Assembly: GCF_910592395.1 (NCBI RefSeq)
Contig: NC_088314.1
Span: 7,936,001-8,000,000 of the forward strand
DNA: 64,000 nt
Direction of reading: 5' to 3'
Source of the DNA: Lineus longissimus
Lineage: Eukaryota; Nemertea; Pilidiophora; Heteronemertea; Lineidae
Each line of letters starts with the position of its first letter. Position 1 is the stretch's first letter. The notes under the pieces were generated by a model. It worked only from the letters and a program-made list of their open reading frames with translations, made no database searches and was not told the DNA's origin. The position numbers and the translations under genes were made by a program. Below are positions 35,301 through 47,691 of the stretch, piece after piece.

Positions 35301-35576
35301 CCTGAAAGTTTTAGCAAACCAAGAAATGTCATTGATTAACCCCCTCTTTATTTTTTCAGAGAAGCCATGTCAGCGGATGACAGTAGGGACATTGCTTGTG
35401 ACGACTATGGAAACTACTTTGAATTTCTACGCGGGTTCATCGACTTGGACCCAAAGCCGTGTGCAAAACTCGAAGAGGAGTATCAGTGGTTGAAACGACT
35501 CGCAAAGTTAAAATACGGCTACTACAGCTCTTCATCGAAGAAGGGTGAGAAAGTCGCGGCAGAGACCGACAGCTAG
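26376..35576 (+). CDS. IPPK: Inositol-pentakisphosphate 2-kinase (IPK1)
   Basis: Fourteen coding exons: 26376-26471, 26686-26748, 28096-28194, 31138-31204, 31701-31816, 32151-32228, 32546-32604, 32908-32980, 33366-33451, 33584-33708, 34286-34442, 34718-34811, 34976-35049, 35360-35576; 467 aa (human 491). It phosphorylates Ins(1,3,4,5,6)P5 at the 2 position to make InsP6. The N-lobe shows WVYRGAGNRNVVFA (16-29), corresponding to the Gly-rich nucleotide loop; IELKPK (residues 144-149, across an exon junction) is the family's EIKPK motif, followed by a Cys cluster MCRCCLRQ (163-170) in place of the zinc-binding CRYC of the human enzyme. YCPTDLFSG, VRQYRVFNTMRLCAIMITL and IDLDPKP are also conserved. 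The start is preceded in frame by a TGA. Intron 2 appears to use a GC donor. It is tail-to-tail with TMEM243. Confidence 0.96.
26768..26945 (+). mobile_element. pogo/Tigger-like MITE, copy A
   Basis: 178 bp bounded by inverted ends 'cagtagaacctc' and 'gaggttctactg' and flanked by TA on both sides. The interior repeats 'cctctctattaaggacac'. It lies in IPPK intron 2, starting 20 bp after the exon end. CAG...CTG ends and TA duplications fit pogo/Tigger elements; no transposase is encoded. Confidence 0.85.
29811..30935 (+). mobile_element. 1.1-kb non-autonomous element with GTC-rich head and three ~300-bp monomers
   Basis: It begins with a hairpin (11-bp stem 'agctcacctct'), followed by a (GTC/GTCC)n tract at about 29855-29900. 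Then come three diverged monomers about 300 bp apart, each with 'ttggtacacatgtaccc', 'ccaccaggggcc' and 'ttcaaggtcacagaggtc'. It ends in 'gaggtgagcacaatggcc' near 30900. The 213-codon frame starting at 29598 runs through the GTC tract as poly-Arg and is not a gene. It sits in IPPK intron 3. The transposon class is unclear; I recall similar GTC-headed repeats being common in invertebrate genomes but did not check. Confidence 0.7.
33140..33240 (-). repeat. tRNA-like fragment, probable SINE
   Basis: On the minus strand an A-box-like 'ttagccaaaccagttaagg' is followed about 65 bases later by a B-box-like 'gggttcaattcgag', resembling a tRNA with a long variable arm. It lies in IPPK intron 8. No closed acceptor stem is seen. 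Confidence 0.35.
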
Positions 35577-38500
35577 CAGTATATGACTTGTTGTTGGCTT
35601 GAATCAGTCTCAGCTGTTTCACTACGGGATGGGATGTTCGTAGATGGTATTCGGTTTGCTACGGTTTTTATATGTATATCCAGGTCAAGTTTACTGAATA
35701 TTAGAATATTAGAATAGAACCTCATTCACTGTTAACATATCTTGATATTGGCAGTAATATTTGACAGTCTGAAGTTGGTGAATCTTCTTTAAAGCATTGT
35801 TTTAGCATGTTTCATGCATGAAAACAGTGGAGCAGAAACTCAAAAGATGTCTGCAGATAAAGTTATTACCTTGTTGAATATATTTCAAAGGGCATATGTA
35901 TTAATTCCACAGATATTTCATGACCAATTCCGGTGAGCTTTTCTGGGGTGAATTCAAAAGAGCTAATCTGTAAATCATGTATCTGATGACTTTGTACATT
36001 GTAGTATCAAATATAGATCTCGATTATCTATATTTGTTAATATTTATATATGTATGTTTATATTTTGACCATGACATTCCATTGTACTGCTTGCATATGG
36101 TACAATAGCTAGTTAAAACCCATTGTAGTGTACAGTCTGCCGAGAAGGTTTCTTGTCAAGGTTGGTTAGTCCAAGGATTGGGATAATTCTTTTTAACATG
36201 CCAGACTGTGTGCTGGTGTTGACAGTTGACGTTAATGGGACTACCCTTCAACTTGTTAACGTCATTGACAGTTCAAAAAGATGTGATGTGTGCTAAGAAA
36301 ACAAGATTTGCCAAAATATAGCTATTTCGAAGGCTTTTAGCTTTTACATATGATCAAGAAGTTGTAGAGACTAGTTAGATAATTCCAGATGTAATTACTA
36401 GTATTTTGTAAATAGATCCTTTCAGCACGTAGTCCGTGTACAGTTGACTTATGTTTGTATACAGATATAGAGAATAGAAATCATGTTAACGATTTGATAA
36501 AGTCCATTTTATATGTCTTTTGCCTTCTACATTGTATTGTACAACTTTTTGGCACTTTATTCCTGATAGATACAGGGTGTATCATTATCAATACAACAGC
36601 CTCTCCTATCATCTACCGAAATTTCTGTAAAAGGTAAGACTTTGCCTTGGGCATCTGTTTTGCAATTATTGATATACGTTCCTGGGTATGACGGTAAGTC
36701 CTGAATTTTCACCTGATGAGGTGTCACATGAGGTGCTACATGATGGGGTCACATTATAACAAGAGTTACACAAAAGTAATGGGACGAATAGTTTTGTTTT
36801 AATGAGGTCTACTGAAAAATGTATCAACCTGAAATCCGTAAATGGTGTTTTAACAAATATATTGTATCATGAAGTTGTCAGTTTGCAGTAGCCCTATTTT
36901 GCAATCCGTCATGTACCTTGTGTTGATTTTATCCCCATGATTAACCCTCGACTCCCACAACATTTTTGAGTTCAGGAAATCTTGACTGTCAGTTTTGATT
37001 TGGGTTTTACACTGTATCAGTTGTGCTTTATAATCATGTAATAATCTCTTATCTGTCCGGCATTTTTGCGCTCAAATTAGCGATACTTTTATCACACTTC
37101 CCACACACATGCTCAGTAGGCCTATTCGTAAAGAGATATTACTACTATTGCTTATATACTGTTAATTCATTCTTAATACAATGTAGACAGATCTTGTTTC
37201 TTCCAGTATGCCTAAGTGTTGTATAGTGTGATATCAGAGGTTACCTGAAAAGCCTTGAAATAAGCTGTTGTTACACTTTTTCTACTCAAATGAACAATTT
37301 AATGCAGATATTTGATTAAAAATAATTTTTTTAATAAAATCAATTTGTTAGATAACTAAAAACAGCAACCTGCTTTTTTGAACTGAAGAAAAAACTGTTG
37401 TTACCTTCACACTTGACAATTCAGGACTGCTTTGGTCCAGTTCTTGACATATCGATCAGAATTTGGTCCCATACACAGTCTATAGCCTCCCACACTAACC
37501 TAGTGAGATGGTCCAGTCCTCTTGCCTTTATACTATATATTTCTAGTTTTCTGCAACCCATTATTTTGGGATGCGCAATATTTTTTGCAAAAATGTACAA
37601 AATGTGTAGGTACATGCCACTGTCTACCTTTGCTGCATTGTTTTCAGTGTAAAAAATGATTCATTGCAATTAGCTAGAGGCAGAGTGTCTCGATTGAAGT
37701 AATGCCAGATTTGCACTGTTCGAGTTTAACGACTTCTGTTGTGAAATTTGTGCAGAAAAAACTGCATGTGTAAAAACTTTCTCAGTTGTGATAGAACTGC
37801 CCTCAATTGGTCAACTCAGGCATTATCTAGAGACATTTCTCCTTTAACATTTCTAGTTCAGATGAATTTAAAAGGGTTGTATGCTGTTATTAAATAATAT
37901 CGACTTGTTGAGCAATAATGTTTGCGGTATTCACCTGCATTTTAATGAAGTTATCAAGATTTTATATGGTATATTGTAGCACGGTTCTTGTATTTGGAGC
38001 ACTGTTTCTTGATAACAGCCGATGTATTTTGCTAAGATACGCAATAAAGTAACTATAAAAATGAATAAAATTTGTTTTGATTTCTGTTAAAGGGAGTCTT
38101 AAAAAGTATTAGATCGAATCGCTGGCACCAATGGCAATAAAGTACCTTGTTGGCAGTGGCAAATATGCTGAGGACATGGTCCATGGTTCATTTCATTTTA
38201 CCTGGTGCAGCCCAGTAAAAACTTGTTTTTCTCGAATTGTTATTAGTTACCCCTTAAAATAGGCCTAAAGTTGTCCAAAGAGTCTTTGGTATCTGATTAC
38301 AAGATGCATTCATCTCAAATTGGTCTTATGTGGACAAAAATCACAACCAGGCTTTGATACGATCACTTTACTGCTCCTTCCAACCCTGAAAACTAGGGGT
38401 CATCCATTTGTGCGCATCGGAGGGTTAAAAAATGTCAGCGTCGCTGTACATTTTTACCATTTGAAGGGAAAGAGGGTCTCCAAACCAAGACTTTAATGCG

Positions 38501-39700
38501 TATGTACAAAATGGATGGACCCCTACCTCTAGCACTGTCCTATATCACAAGAAATAAGACCAGACTACCCAGGACTTGAAATTGGTGGCTCTAGGAAATT
38601 TCGACAGTAATGCTGTCCATACCCACGCCCTCTGGCTGATACGAGTTCTCTGACCATGATAACGGGACTGATACGGCCCAGCTCATAAGATAACATCTAA
38701 ATATCCTGGACTCAGAAAAATAATAACACAAACACAAATATTTTAATACAAAATAATTTAATTTATTGATATTTTGTGGCCATGTGGTGATGAATAATAC
38801 ACATTTGTTCATCTTCATTATACACGGAGGTCACACAAATATTCAGATAACATTCATGGCCCCAACCCAATATTCAATTGGTATAATTCTGAGCAAATAA
38901 ACAATATTCCAAACGATGTCAATCCATACTCGGCGATTGTGCAAAAGGGAAAGTAGTGAAATGACACACATTGCTTTTCCAGTAAGCTGGGTTTATCTAG
39001 GTCAGACTTCAAGTTCAAGCAACGTTATCAGGTGACCTTATGTGAAAATAACAACACAATCAGCTATCAAGAGTGTGTCCCGTAAAAACACACAGCGGAT
39101 AATACTGTCACTGACACTGTGGGCAATCTTACACCCATTATAACACAGGAAAGAAGAATCCATTGCCTGGCATCTTTGTTCTTTGGGATGGTCATTTTGA
39201 AAAACAATCCACCCCGTAATAAGGTTATATCTCGGCCACATCAGAATGAGCACTTGCTGCCCCTATGTAACAAATGACACAGTTAATGGTCTTTTCCTTC
39301 CTGTAACACTACAAGTGTACCTTTGGCCACATTGATTCAGGTTAGAGCATGGGATAACTTTGAGAACCAAGTAAATGGCAACAAGCATTATAAACAGCAA
39401 TTTTTTGAACTTCTGAATAGTCAGTTCAGGGCCTACAAGCAAAGGTTTTTTGTGGTTTTATACAATGTTAAGGCCTATTGCCTTCGAAGAACCCCCCCCC
39501 CCCCCCATCCCCGAGTATTTTGATAACAGATTTGACTGTCCCCAAGATTCATGTAAGCCATTTATGACAATTGCACAATTTTTGATTCAAAACCTTCCTC
39601 CATTTACACACACCTAAATATAGAAAGGCTCAAAGACAAAACTTGTGGGATTCCTTAATGGTTAAAGCACTCATATCAGCTTGTCTAATAGCATAAGGAG
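35577..39700. other. IPPK 3' flank and intergenic DNA
   Basis: AT-rich, with only frames of 85 codons or fewer and no recognisable exon. An AATAAA at about 38042 could end a very long IPPK 3'UTR, but nearer signals may be used. A run of about 17 C lies near 39490-39507. Confidence 0.4.
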
Positions 39701-39878
39701 CAGTAGAACCTCTCTTAGCGGACACCTCTCTATTAAGGACAACCTCTCTATTAAGGACACCGGTTTTGGACCCAAACTAGTTGTTTTCATTCAATTTGAC
39801 CTCTCTAATCAGGACACCTCTCTTTTAAGGACAGCACTTGTCAGTCCCAAGGGTGTCCTTAATAGAGAGGTTCTACTG
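39701..39878 (+). mobile_element. pogo/Tigger-like MITE, copy B
   Basis: The same 178-bp structure as copy A, with ends 'cagtagaacctctctta' and 'agaggttctactg'. The right flank is TA; the left flank has lost it. It lies beyond the 3' end of TMEM243. Confidence 0.85.
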
Positions 39879-40493
39879 TATATTGAAAATATACCCTTGG
39901 TATCAGCACCAACCCTTTTCAAAAAGAAATAATCTGAACCAAACAACATCATCACTATGGTTCCTCTTATAGTTGGTTTCCCAGATTGCTGAGAATCAGA
40001 CAGGCTCCACAACTTCTTCTAGTCTAATCAACCTAAATCACACCTTTTGACCAATTTTGATTGGTTGTAATGCACACATTCTCCCAGGCACTTCCCAGAA
40101 CACACCAACTGGGTGATTTGGGTGACCTGCCTGAACACACACGATTCTCCGCAAGTTGCTTAACCAATTCTCCAGGGCGTACTGTCATTTTTTGCTCAAA
40201 GACTTAGAGGTTTGGTTTGAAAATTGCAACTCACAGCCCTATTAGATACTAAAATTCTGTAATTCACTTTTGCATTTTGAAAAGTGATTACTTCGTGAGC
40301 AATTCCTGTGACCTACCTATCCTCACGAGATGACCCCAAAATAATAGCATGTTCGATCACACGTGCCATGCTAGCATGTGCTTTCCCATGTGATATCACA
40401 ACTAGCATGTGTAGCGCCTGGCTGATATAACCCTCCCACTGAGCAGGTTACATTGGGAAAGTCACATGTTTTTGCAACATGATGACAGGTGAT

Positions 40494-40499
40494 TTTATT
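40494..40499 (-). terminator. Candidate polyadenylation signal, TMEM243
   Basis: The plus-strand 'tttatt' gives AATAAA on the minus strand, about 325 bp past the stop codon. Confidence 0.35.
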
Positions 40500-40822
40500 T
40501 TTGGACGTGAGAAAATCAGTTCTGGTGTGTCCAAATTTGCTATTTTGCAGAAATATGATGAGAAATACAAGAAATGGGTATCGGTCAATTTAATGTAGCA
40601 CATATGAAGTTTCTGGTCATCACGTGATGATAGTCATATAGGCAAACTCCTGTAGCCTCACACAAATGATACTGATGACTCCATTTGATGTAAAGTCATC
40701 ATATGATTGATATCATTATCCATACGTGACAAGGTCTCTAGCCAACAAGTGACGACAGAATCCATTCCATGATGCACCTTCCTCATGAAGTCTCCACAAG
40801 AGTCCATTCTTCATGTGATCCC

Positions 40823-42977
40823 TCACTTTATGTCATGAATGTATAAATTGGCACAGATACATAAAAGTATAATAATAAATGCATTCATGTATATCAAAGT
40901 TCTAAACTTGGGCTCGACATCTCCTTGGCGGTACCAGTATATCTGGAAAATAATATGAAAATGACTTATATATTCAGTTTTTGTATGAAAAACCAAAACG
41001 GCCAGTGGTCATTGTGCTCACATGAAGGAAAATGGCTGGTAGAGGTAGGTGTCATTCATCTGTTGGGTTTCAGAGGTTGTGTGCCTCTACAGATGACAGG
41101 CACACCACTTTGAATATTATTGGAGTAACTGCTTTTTACCATGGCGAGTGTATTCTTTCATGAGCTACAGTTAACTTGAATGGCTCAACCCTTTTTCTAA
41201 CTATGAAGAGTGGAGCCAATTCTTAAGTTATAGTTTTCCTGGATAATTTTGCTATTGACCTTATCCATGAATTTAAGTTACGAAACTAAGTCCATTGCAT
41301 TATCTTTTTTATGATTCTCTGGAGTGAAGCAATTTTCTCCAATGTTTCGATCACAACATGATATTTGGAAAGAGCGAACTCCAATCATGTGATTTTAACA
41401 AGCAATCACAAGGTGGTTGTAATTATGAATGGAATAATGACCTACTCTCAACAAGTATTAAAGGTGGAGTGTCTCGAGTAGAAATGTAGTTTACAGAGTT
41501 ACCATTAACCATAGAGAGGGCTCAACAGATATTGAGAGGTAAGTGTGCACAAACAGTTTGTTACATGTTTGTGCACATATTCGGATGACTCCTTGATATA
41601 ACCACCCTCTAACTGAGTAAGCGCTGGCCCTTGACATTTATCACAATCTTGAGACACTCCACCTTTAAGTCCTGGTCTACTATAGGACATACAGGTTTAG
41701 ATTCATTTGTCAACCTGATTTGCAGTGTTGGTACATGATCCAGAGTTCATACATATGTGTACAATAGAACCTCCCTATTAAGGGCACCCTTGGGACTGAC
41801 AATTTCTGTCATAAATAGAGAGGAGTCCTGATTAGAGAAATCAAATTGATTGGAAACAATCAATTTGGGTCCGAACTAGTGTCCTTAAAAGAGAAAGATG
41901 TCTAGTATTAGGGAGGTTCCAACGTACTATAACTAATAACGACTAAGGCCTAGTATAGATTAGAAAGGGCATTTCCGGTGATCATGACACCTTTTTATAC
42001 TTACTAAAAGTAAATTTGTTCCACAGAGCAGTAATATACAGACAGAAAAGTATATATTAACACCAACCGGCGGCCACTTCGGAAATACAAAAGAGCACAC
42101 CAAGGTAACCTGAAAAATAACAACAAATATATAACAGAGTAAAATCGTACCTGGTATTGCTAATTCATGGAAAGTATAAAGAAAGATGATTTTAACTCCT
42201 TCAGTCCTCATCTTAGGAAATTTGGTTCTGCAATCAGTTAACAAATCCTCATCTCAGGTATACTCAGTATCCACTCTTAAACATTTTCAAGTCACATTGA
42301 GTCCGATCAATGTGAGTTCCTCTTGATCTAGTTAATCTTGAAAACATTAAACTTGAAAATTTTCAAATTTAACTTACTGTCACAGATAATGCCGTGATTC
42401 CTCCAACTATGAGGTTGACGATACGATCCTGAAAAGACACAAGGAAACATAACATAACTAAGGGTTTTTAAGGATCCTATACTTTCTATAGAATCGAAGG
42501 GTTTGAAATTCATCTCTATTCGCTCTAAATAATCTTAAAACAATTTCAATCTGACATGTATATGTCTGATGAAGGCCTGTCAAGTCAGTCATCTCGTGTT
42601 CCTAGTTTTATCGACTACATTTTCAATGTTCTAGAGTCATAGCCGGATAAGTTTATGCTGCTGGAAGAGCTGTGGATGCCGCAGGTATGTCATTTTGAAA
42701 GTTAACTCAAGGATGCCAGCATAATCGGCATCTGGTGAACTTTTCATAGGATGCCGCCTAAAAAGTTATGGATGCCGCATGTGGCTCTCGCTGCTGCATT
42801 ACGTACAACATGGCTGCAATGCAATAGAAAATGAAATAGAAACAGATACTATGAAAACTAAGTAAAATATTTTGACAGCTGCGGCCGGCTACTGAGCCTG
42901 TGCCAACTTACCTGAGGCTTGTTCTCCCCAAATAAGGGCTTTTCAGCGCCTATATTCTCGTACCCGTAAGCAGACAT
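40823..42977 (-). CDS. TMEM243: Transmembrane protein 243 (MM-TRAG family)
   Basis: Four coding exons on the minus strand, all phase 0: 42912-42977, 42378-42428, 42005-42109, 40823-40942, giving 113 aa (human 118). Conserved blocks match human TMEM243: EKPLFGENKPQDRIVNLIVG (12-31), then SFVFPKWPPVGVNIYFSVC (45-63), IYWYRQGDVEPKFRTLIY (75-92) and LLCICANLYIHD (100-111). Four hydrophobic stretches (about 25-48, 55-77, 89-105 and a short C-terminal part) fit a small multi-pass membrane protein. The molecular function of the family is not established; the vertebrate name comes from a link with drug-resistance loci. The last exon sits alone more than 1 kb from the third, with a MITE copy in between. 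Confidence 0.95.
41762..41924 (-). mobile_element. pogo/Tigger-like MITE, copy C, in TMEM243 last intron
   Basis: A diverged copy in opposite orientation to A and B: ends 'caatagaacctcccta' and 'gggaggttccaacg', with TA flanks on both sides (41759-41760 region and 41925-41926). The interior shows 'accaatttgggt'-like and 'gtccttaaaagaga' segments. Confidence 0.75.
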
Positions 42978-43374
42978 CTTCTAAAACAAACTCATGTGAA
43001 TGAATAGTCAAGTAGTCAACTAGATTTAGAATAATTCCGATCATTTATCAGATAAATCGGTAATGTACTTTTCCTTCCACCTTCTCCATGATGGGACTAA
43101 TTCCACATAGCTGACACGAAAATTCACTTCCGTGTTCAGATTTTCGCCGATTCAAACTGCAAATTCCAAGTAATTGGGCAGGAAAATGGTACGAAACATA
43201 GAGAAAAAACTTGTTACAATTTATTTTAACCCAAAATTTACATTAGTATTAATATTTGATAATTTCCTGATGAGATATTTGCAATTTTCAAAAGAAAAAT
43301 GGTCTAAAATTTCGTGAAAAGTTGTTCGAAATCAGAGACAGTACCAATTTTACTCGAACGGGCCCGGTCTGACA

Positions 43375-44285
43375 GAATGGCGATATGTGACATCCTCGAT
43401 GTACACATCAAGTCGGAGGGACTTCGAAGTTCTTCTGACTGGTGTCGCCACTATAAATTCATGTATTCCTTACGCGGGAAATACGAATGCGCATAGTCAA
43501 AGTAGCTGTGCCTGTGGTCATCTGAGGGATGTGGATTCATACTGGTGATAAACCATTAAATGTAAACTCAAGTGACTGTGGTCATCTGAGGAATGTGGAT
43601 TAAACCATTCAGGCGATAAACCATCAAATGGTATCTCAAGTGGTCATCTGAGGGATAAGGATTCATACTTGAAATTAACCATTCAATGTGGTCGCAGATT
43701 TTTTCAGTCATCAGAGGATTAATTGATTCATGCTAGAGTAGTTAAACTATTCAATTTGATCTGTGGTTTATCTCCAATATTAAATCATCCCTCAGATGAT
43801 CACATTAACTTGGGTTCCCAATTGAATGGTTTATCACCAGTATGAATCCATATCCCTTAGATAACCACCACATTACTTGAGTTCCTATTGAATGATTTAT
43901 CGAATCCTGGCCAACAGAGGCCCAAGGCTGATGGCAACAACCCCCCCCCCCCCCCCCCCGGACTCCCGTCTTAGTCACAAATCCTATGGCCTGGGGTCAC
44001 TGACCAGCACCCCTGTCTTCGCGGGTCACTTAAAAACCTATCTCTTTGCTCGGTACAATATAAAGTGTCACTGGTCACTTTAGTGGATACTGGGACTATA
44101 AAAACCCTCATTTTGATTGATTGATTGAGCCCTTTTTAAAAAAAATCTAAAAAACATCCAAGTCCCCACGTGCCCATTCGTATTTCCCGCATTAGGAACT
44201 GGTGGCGTCACCTGCTATTACGAGAAGAACTCGACATCCCCCGATGTGAACCATCGAGGATGTAACAAATTGCGACAGAATGATA
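43375..44285. mobile_element. Fold-back element with nested inverted and direct repeats
   Basis: Outer arms at about 43375-43495 and 44170-44285 are diverged reverse complements: 'gacatcctcgatg' against 'catcgaggatgt', and 'gcgggaaatacgaatg' against 'cattcgtatttcccgc'. Inside the left arm, at about 43507-43725, three to four direct repeats carry 'gtcatctgagg', 'ggattcatactggtgataaa' and 'ccatt'; the same motif appears inverted at about 43760-43905. This nested layout resembles Foldback/Galileo-type elements. A C-run and a LINE-like 3' fragment lie in the centre. Confidence 0.6.
43905..44135 (+). mobile_element. Probable CR1/L2-like LINE 3' fragment
   Basis: A frame containing GHLKTYLFARYNI resembles the C-terminal end of many LINE reverse-transcriptase proteins, and the segment ends with 'ttgattgattgattga', a short tandem tail typical of CR1/L2-like 3' ends. 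A run of about 20 C at 43940-43960 interrupts the upstream part. Too short and broken to be active. Confidence 0.45.
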
Positions 44286-46805
44286 ATATCGTGAAAATTA
44301 TTCTCATTTCAACACCATTTATTGAACTGATCGGACCACTTTGTGACTTTTCATTTCTTCAGCGGTTACTTTGAATGTGATTCTTCTATTCTAAGTAAAT
44401 AGTTAGTGAAGGTAGGCTTGTGTTTTTTCAGTATTCTCATTCAATGACACTGTGTGAGTTGTTCTTTTTTTCAGAATATTACAGCATAGGGTGGTACAAA
44501 AAAAATCATCCTCAACCACATGAACCAAGGGTTTACAGAATAAGGCTCCTAATCATCATTCATGAAATTTTCAAACGGCTCTTTTTGTTTTGTGCGTACA
44601 AGCACCGACTTTTCCTACCGGCCTTGATCCGGGCAATGTCTTAAACTCTTAATGAACTTCGGTCCCGCATATGCTGATGATGGTTTGGTTCAATCAACTA
44701 ACAGAGCCAGCAAATGACGTAAATCATGCATAGTCCGTGTGAAATTCATTTGCTGGTTATGTTGGTTGATTGGTCAGTTATTATGCGCAAACCGTACCAT
44801 TGTTATTTCCGGGACCGGAGAGTCCGATGGAATTCACCAAAAGCAAGCCTCCTGAAACGAGGCCGGAAGAAAATAAATGCCGCATCCTTAGTGGTAGATT
44901 TTTCAGTTGAATGTAAGTTGCCATTGGACGACTGTAATCTACCCTCAAACTTGGATTGAAGTCAGAGTGAGAGACGTAAATGATACGCAACCTCTATATT
45001 ACCAAGTATGAATTAATCTACACTTGGTATTACTACTATCTAACCTCTTGTGGCTAGATCCATTAATTTTTATTTCCATTAAATGCCACTGCCTGACATT
45101 TCATGTCACTAATGCCCTTAGTGTAAGTAGTCACTGTCTCTATGGCTACAGCTTGTTCAAGACCCGTGTTATTTGTAATGCATTTCTTTGTTTACAAATT
45201 AGGGATGATTTCTGGCTTTTATCCAGTTGTACCAAGAAACTAGGTTTTCTGATTACATTAATTACAACTGAATCACAGATCGTTTTTTTGGGGGGGACGC
45301 CCAAGGGAGTTTCAAGTCCTCATAGGTTATTTCATAAAAGCAGCTCTTCATGAGAGATCTGTCTGGGAGAACGTTTCTGGGAGAGGATACCAACTGAGGG
45401 GTATGTCGTCTGGTAAATTGTGTCTTGAAAGCAGCTTTCCAAGAGGGGTCCGTCTGGTAGATTGTTGGGAGAGGATGCCCAAAGGGTATGTCTACTGGTA
45501 GATAGTATCGTGTAAGCAGTATTCCATGTTAGATAGTTTCAGGGAGAGGATGCACAAGGGGTAAGTCTGGTAGATAGTGTTTTCAAGCAAACATTTCAAG
45601 AGGGATCTGCCTGGTATCATTGGGCGACGATGTCCAAGGGCATGAAGTGGAGTATCTGTGTGAAACACAGGTTTTGGTTGTCCCGGCCCCTTCCTCTGGC
45701 TACTGCCCTGATTATGCTTCCACGTATATACTGTTTCTCTTCCTTTTTGTCAAAAGAAAACTTTAGATCTTTTAAAACGGAGGCCGAGACAGGCATGTCT
45801 CACGGCACCAGTGCAGAATATCTTCGAAGCAGATGTTGTGGGTGTATGCCTGGGGGCTGGGTGGGTGGGGGAGTAATGAAGACAGGCCCAGGAAGGCATA
45901 AATTATTATTGAGGAGAGGTATCTAAGACATAAATATAAAATAAAGATATAAATTGAACACAAGCTGGTTCAACAAGGGCAGTGTCGTCTCAAATGAGGT
46001 GAGATTTTCAACGCCTTAAAGTTTCACACAATTAACATTTGTATGCTGATTTTCATTAGCAGAGTGCATGTGTCCTCACACTGCCTTGAATACTTATATG
46101 ACATTGTTTTGATTCTACTTCTGTTCTGGACATGGTGAATCTTTGGTAAAAGGATTACCTTTTCTTTGATTGATTTCTGAAAGGTACGTGAAATCTTCGC
46201 CAAGAAGGTATAGTTATCGGCAAAATTTTGTTGTTTTCTCGTAAGCTCATATTGAGGTTCTATGTACAAAACCTTAAATATGTATGAAGTCTAAGCTCTA
46301 CGCCGCAGACCGACCTCCTGTTATATGTCGTTTAAACTACAATGTGCAGCCATGTGTAATTTGAGCAGACTAGCATTGTTTTGGTCTTGTGTATTGTGTA
46401 CACTTGATATTTATTATTGACCTACACACTCTAAATTACTAATTTACAAGTTAGCAAAATTGTCAATATTTTTAACCAATTCCATATGCTGGAAATGCAG
46501 TTTTACTCCCACACCACATGTGGCAGTCACAGGGAAGGTTCATTCACGCTCAGTGGTCATATTTTTAATCGCCTTTTGATCAAATGAGTTACTAAGGAAG
46601 GGAATTGCCGCTAATTTGTGAGTTGCATACTCTTACGTACAACCCATAAAAGCATCCATGATATCAAGAATTGATAAAGACTAGTCTTTATTTATTCTTG
46701 ATAATTTTTGTCTTTGTCAGCGTGTTGTGCTGGTCTTTGTGTCAAGGTAGTACCCTAATTGAAACTCTAATGAGATATTTCTTCCCCACTAATGGATCAC
46801 CATTC
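44286..46805. other. Intergenic, upstream of TMEM229-like gene
   Basis: No coding exon recognised. A degenerate tandem repeat of roughly 90 bp is at about 45340-45650, with 'gggagaggat', 'ggtatgtc' and 'ctggtagat' recurring. An untranslated first exon of the TMEM229-like gene may lie here but I could not place it. Confidence 0.4.
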
Positions 46806-47112
46806 CTACTTGTTGATTACAGACTTCAATAGAAGGCTGCTGATATATCTTCTTCTTGAATGGATAACACTATTTCTATTCAAAAATCATCACAGCCTTC
46901 CATAGATGACTGCTGATATATCTTCTCTAACTGATCTCACCATTTCCATTTATTCCTTACAGATTTCCAGAGACGGCTGCTGATATATCTTCTCTTAGTT
47001 ACCTCACTAAGTTTCTACTCATTCATTACAGGCCTCCATAGAAGACTGCTGATATATCTTCTCTTACCGATCTCACCATTTCTACATATTCATTACAGAC
47101 TTCCATAGAAGA
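46806..47112 (+). repeat. Five tandem ~70-bp units, each with a splice-acceptor-like end
   Basis: AG dinucleotides of 'ttacag' type end at 46822, 46895 ('tcacag'), 46962, 47031 and 47098, spaced 67-73 bp. Each is followed by '(g)acttccatagaagactgc' and 'tgctgatatatcttctct', which offers a branch-point-like 'ctgat' and a pyrimidine tract for the next acceptor. The last AG is 47 bp before the TMEM229-like start codon. Confidence 0.85.
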
Positions 47113-47145
47113 CTGCTGAACCAATGCATTCACTGTGAATATCCA

Positions 47146-47691
47146 ATGGCTTCTCAAACAAGCGAACACAATCCCGGTGCCACGATGTCCTCGGCCAAAC
47201 ATACGCTGCTGTATCGTCCATTACCGTGGGTGGCGCGGTTCTACTTCTACGGTATGCACGGCTTCATGGATGAACTCATCTTCACGTCAATTTTCGACTT
47301 TTTACAAACGGGCAACTGGCAGCTCAAGGGGCACTCTTCCATCTACTCGTTCTTCATCTACGGGAGCTGCACGTTTTTCGTCGAATATCTCTTCGTTCAG
47401 ATGTATTACCGACTAAATTTCAAACTGCCACTACGCCTTGTCGTCTACGTCTTATGCATTTATTTCTGGGAGCTCACAAGCGGGTTGATTTTACAACGAT
47501 TCAGCGCGTGCCCGTGGGACTATAGTCACTACCGTTTCAACTTTATGGGCCTAATTACGCTAGAGTACGCACCTTTTTGGACATTCCTGAGCATTTATCA
47601 AGACGTGATTTACAAATATCTGCTGACGCTGCATATAAACACGGAGCACCTCCGGATCAAAGACCACGCCATAATGTTCAAAACGATGTGA
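47146..47691 (+). CDS. TMEM229B: TMEM229-like multi-pass membrane protein
   Basis: A single coding exon of 181 aa (human TMEM229B 167). Conserved blocks in order are [20 protein letters not shown] (32-51), [11 protein letters not shown] (70-80), [12 protein letters not shown] (105-116) and [20 protein letters not shown] (121-140), matching TMEM229B '[24 protein letters not shown]'. Four membrane segments are likely: about 30-50, 66-88, 96-116 and 133-157. The family is distantly related to bacterial CmpB-type membrane proteins; its function in animals is not established. The start chosen, MASQTS, is followed by a second Met at residue 14. An intron probably ends just upstream, within the acceptor-cassette array. 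TMEM229B fits better than TMEM229A by length; this may be the single invertebrate ancestor. Confidence 0.9.
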   Translation: [181 protein letters not shown]

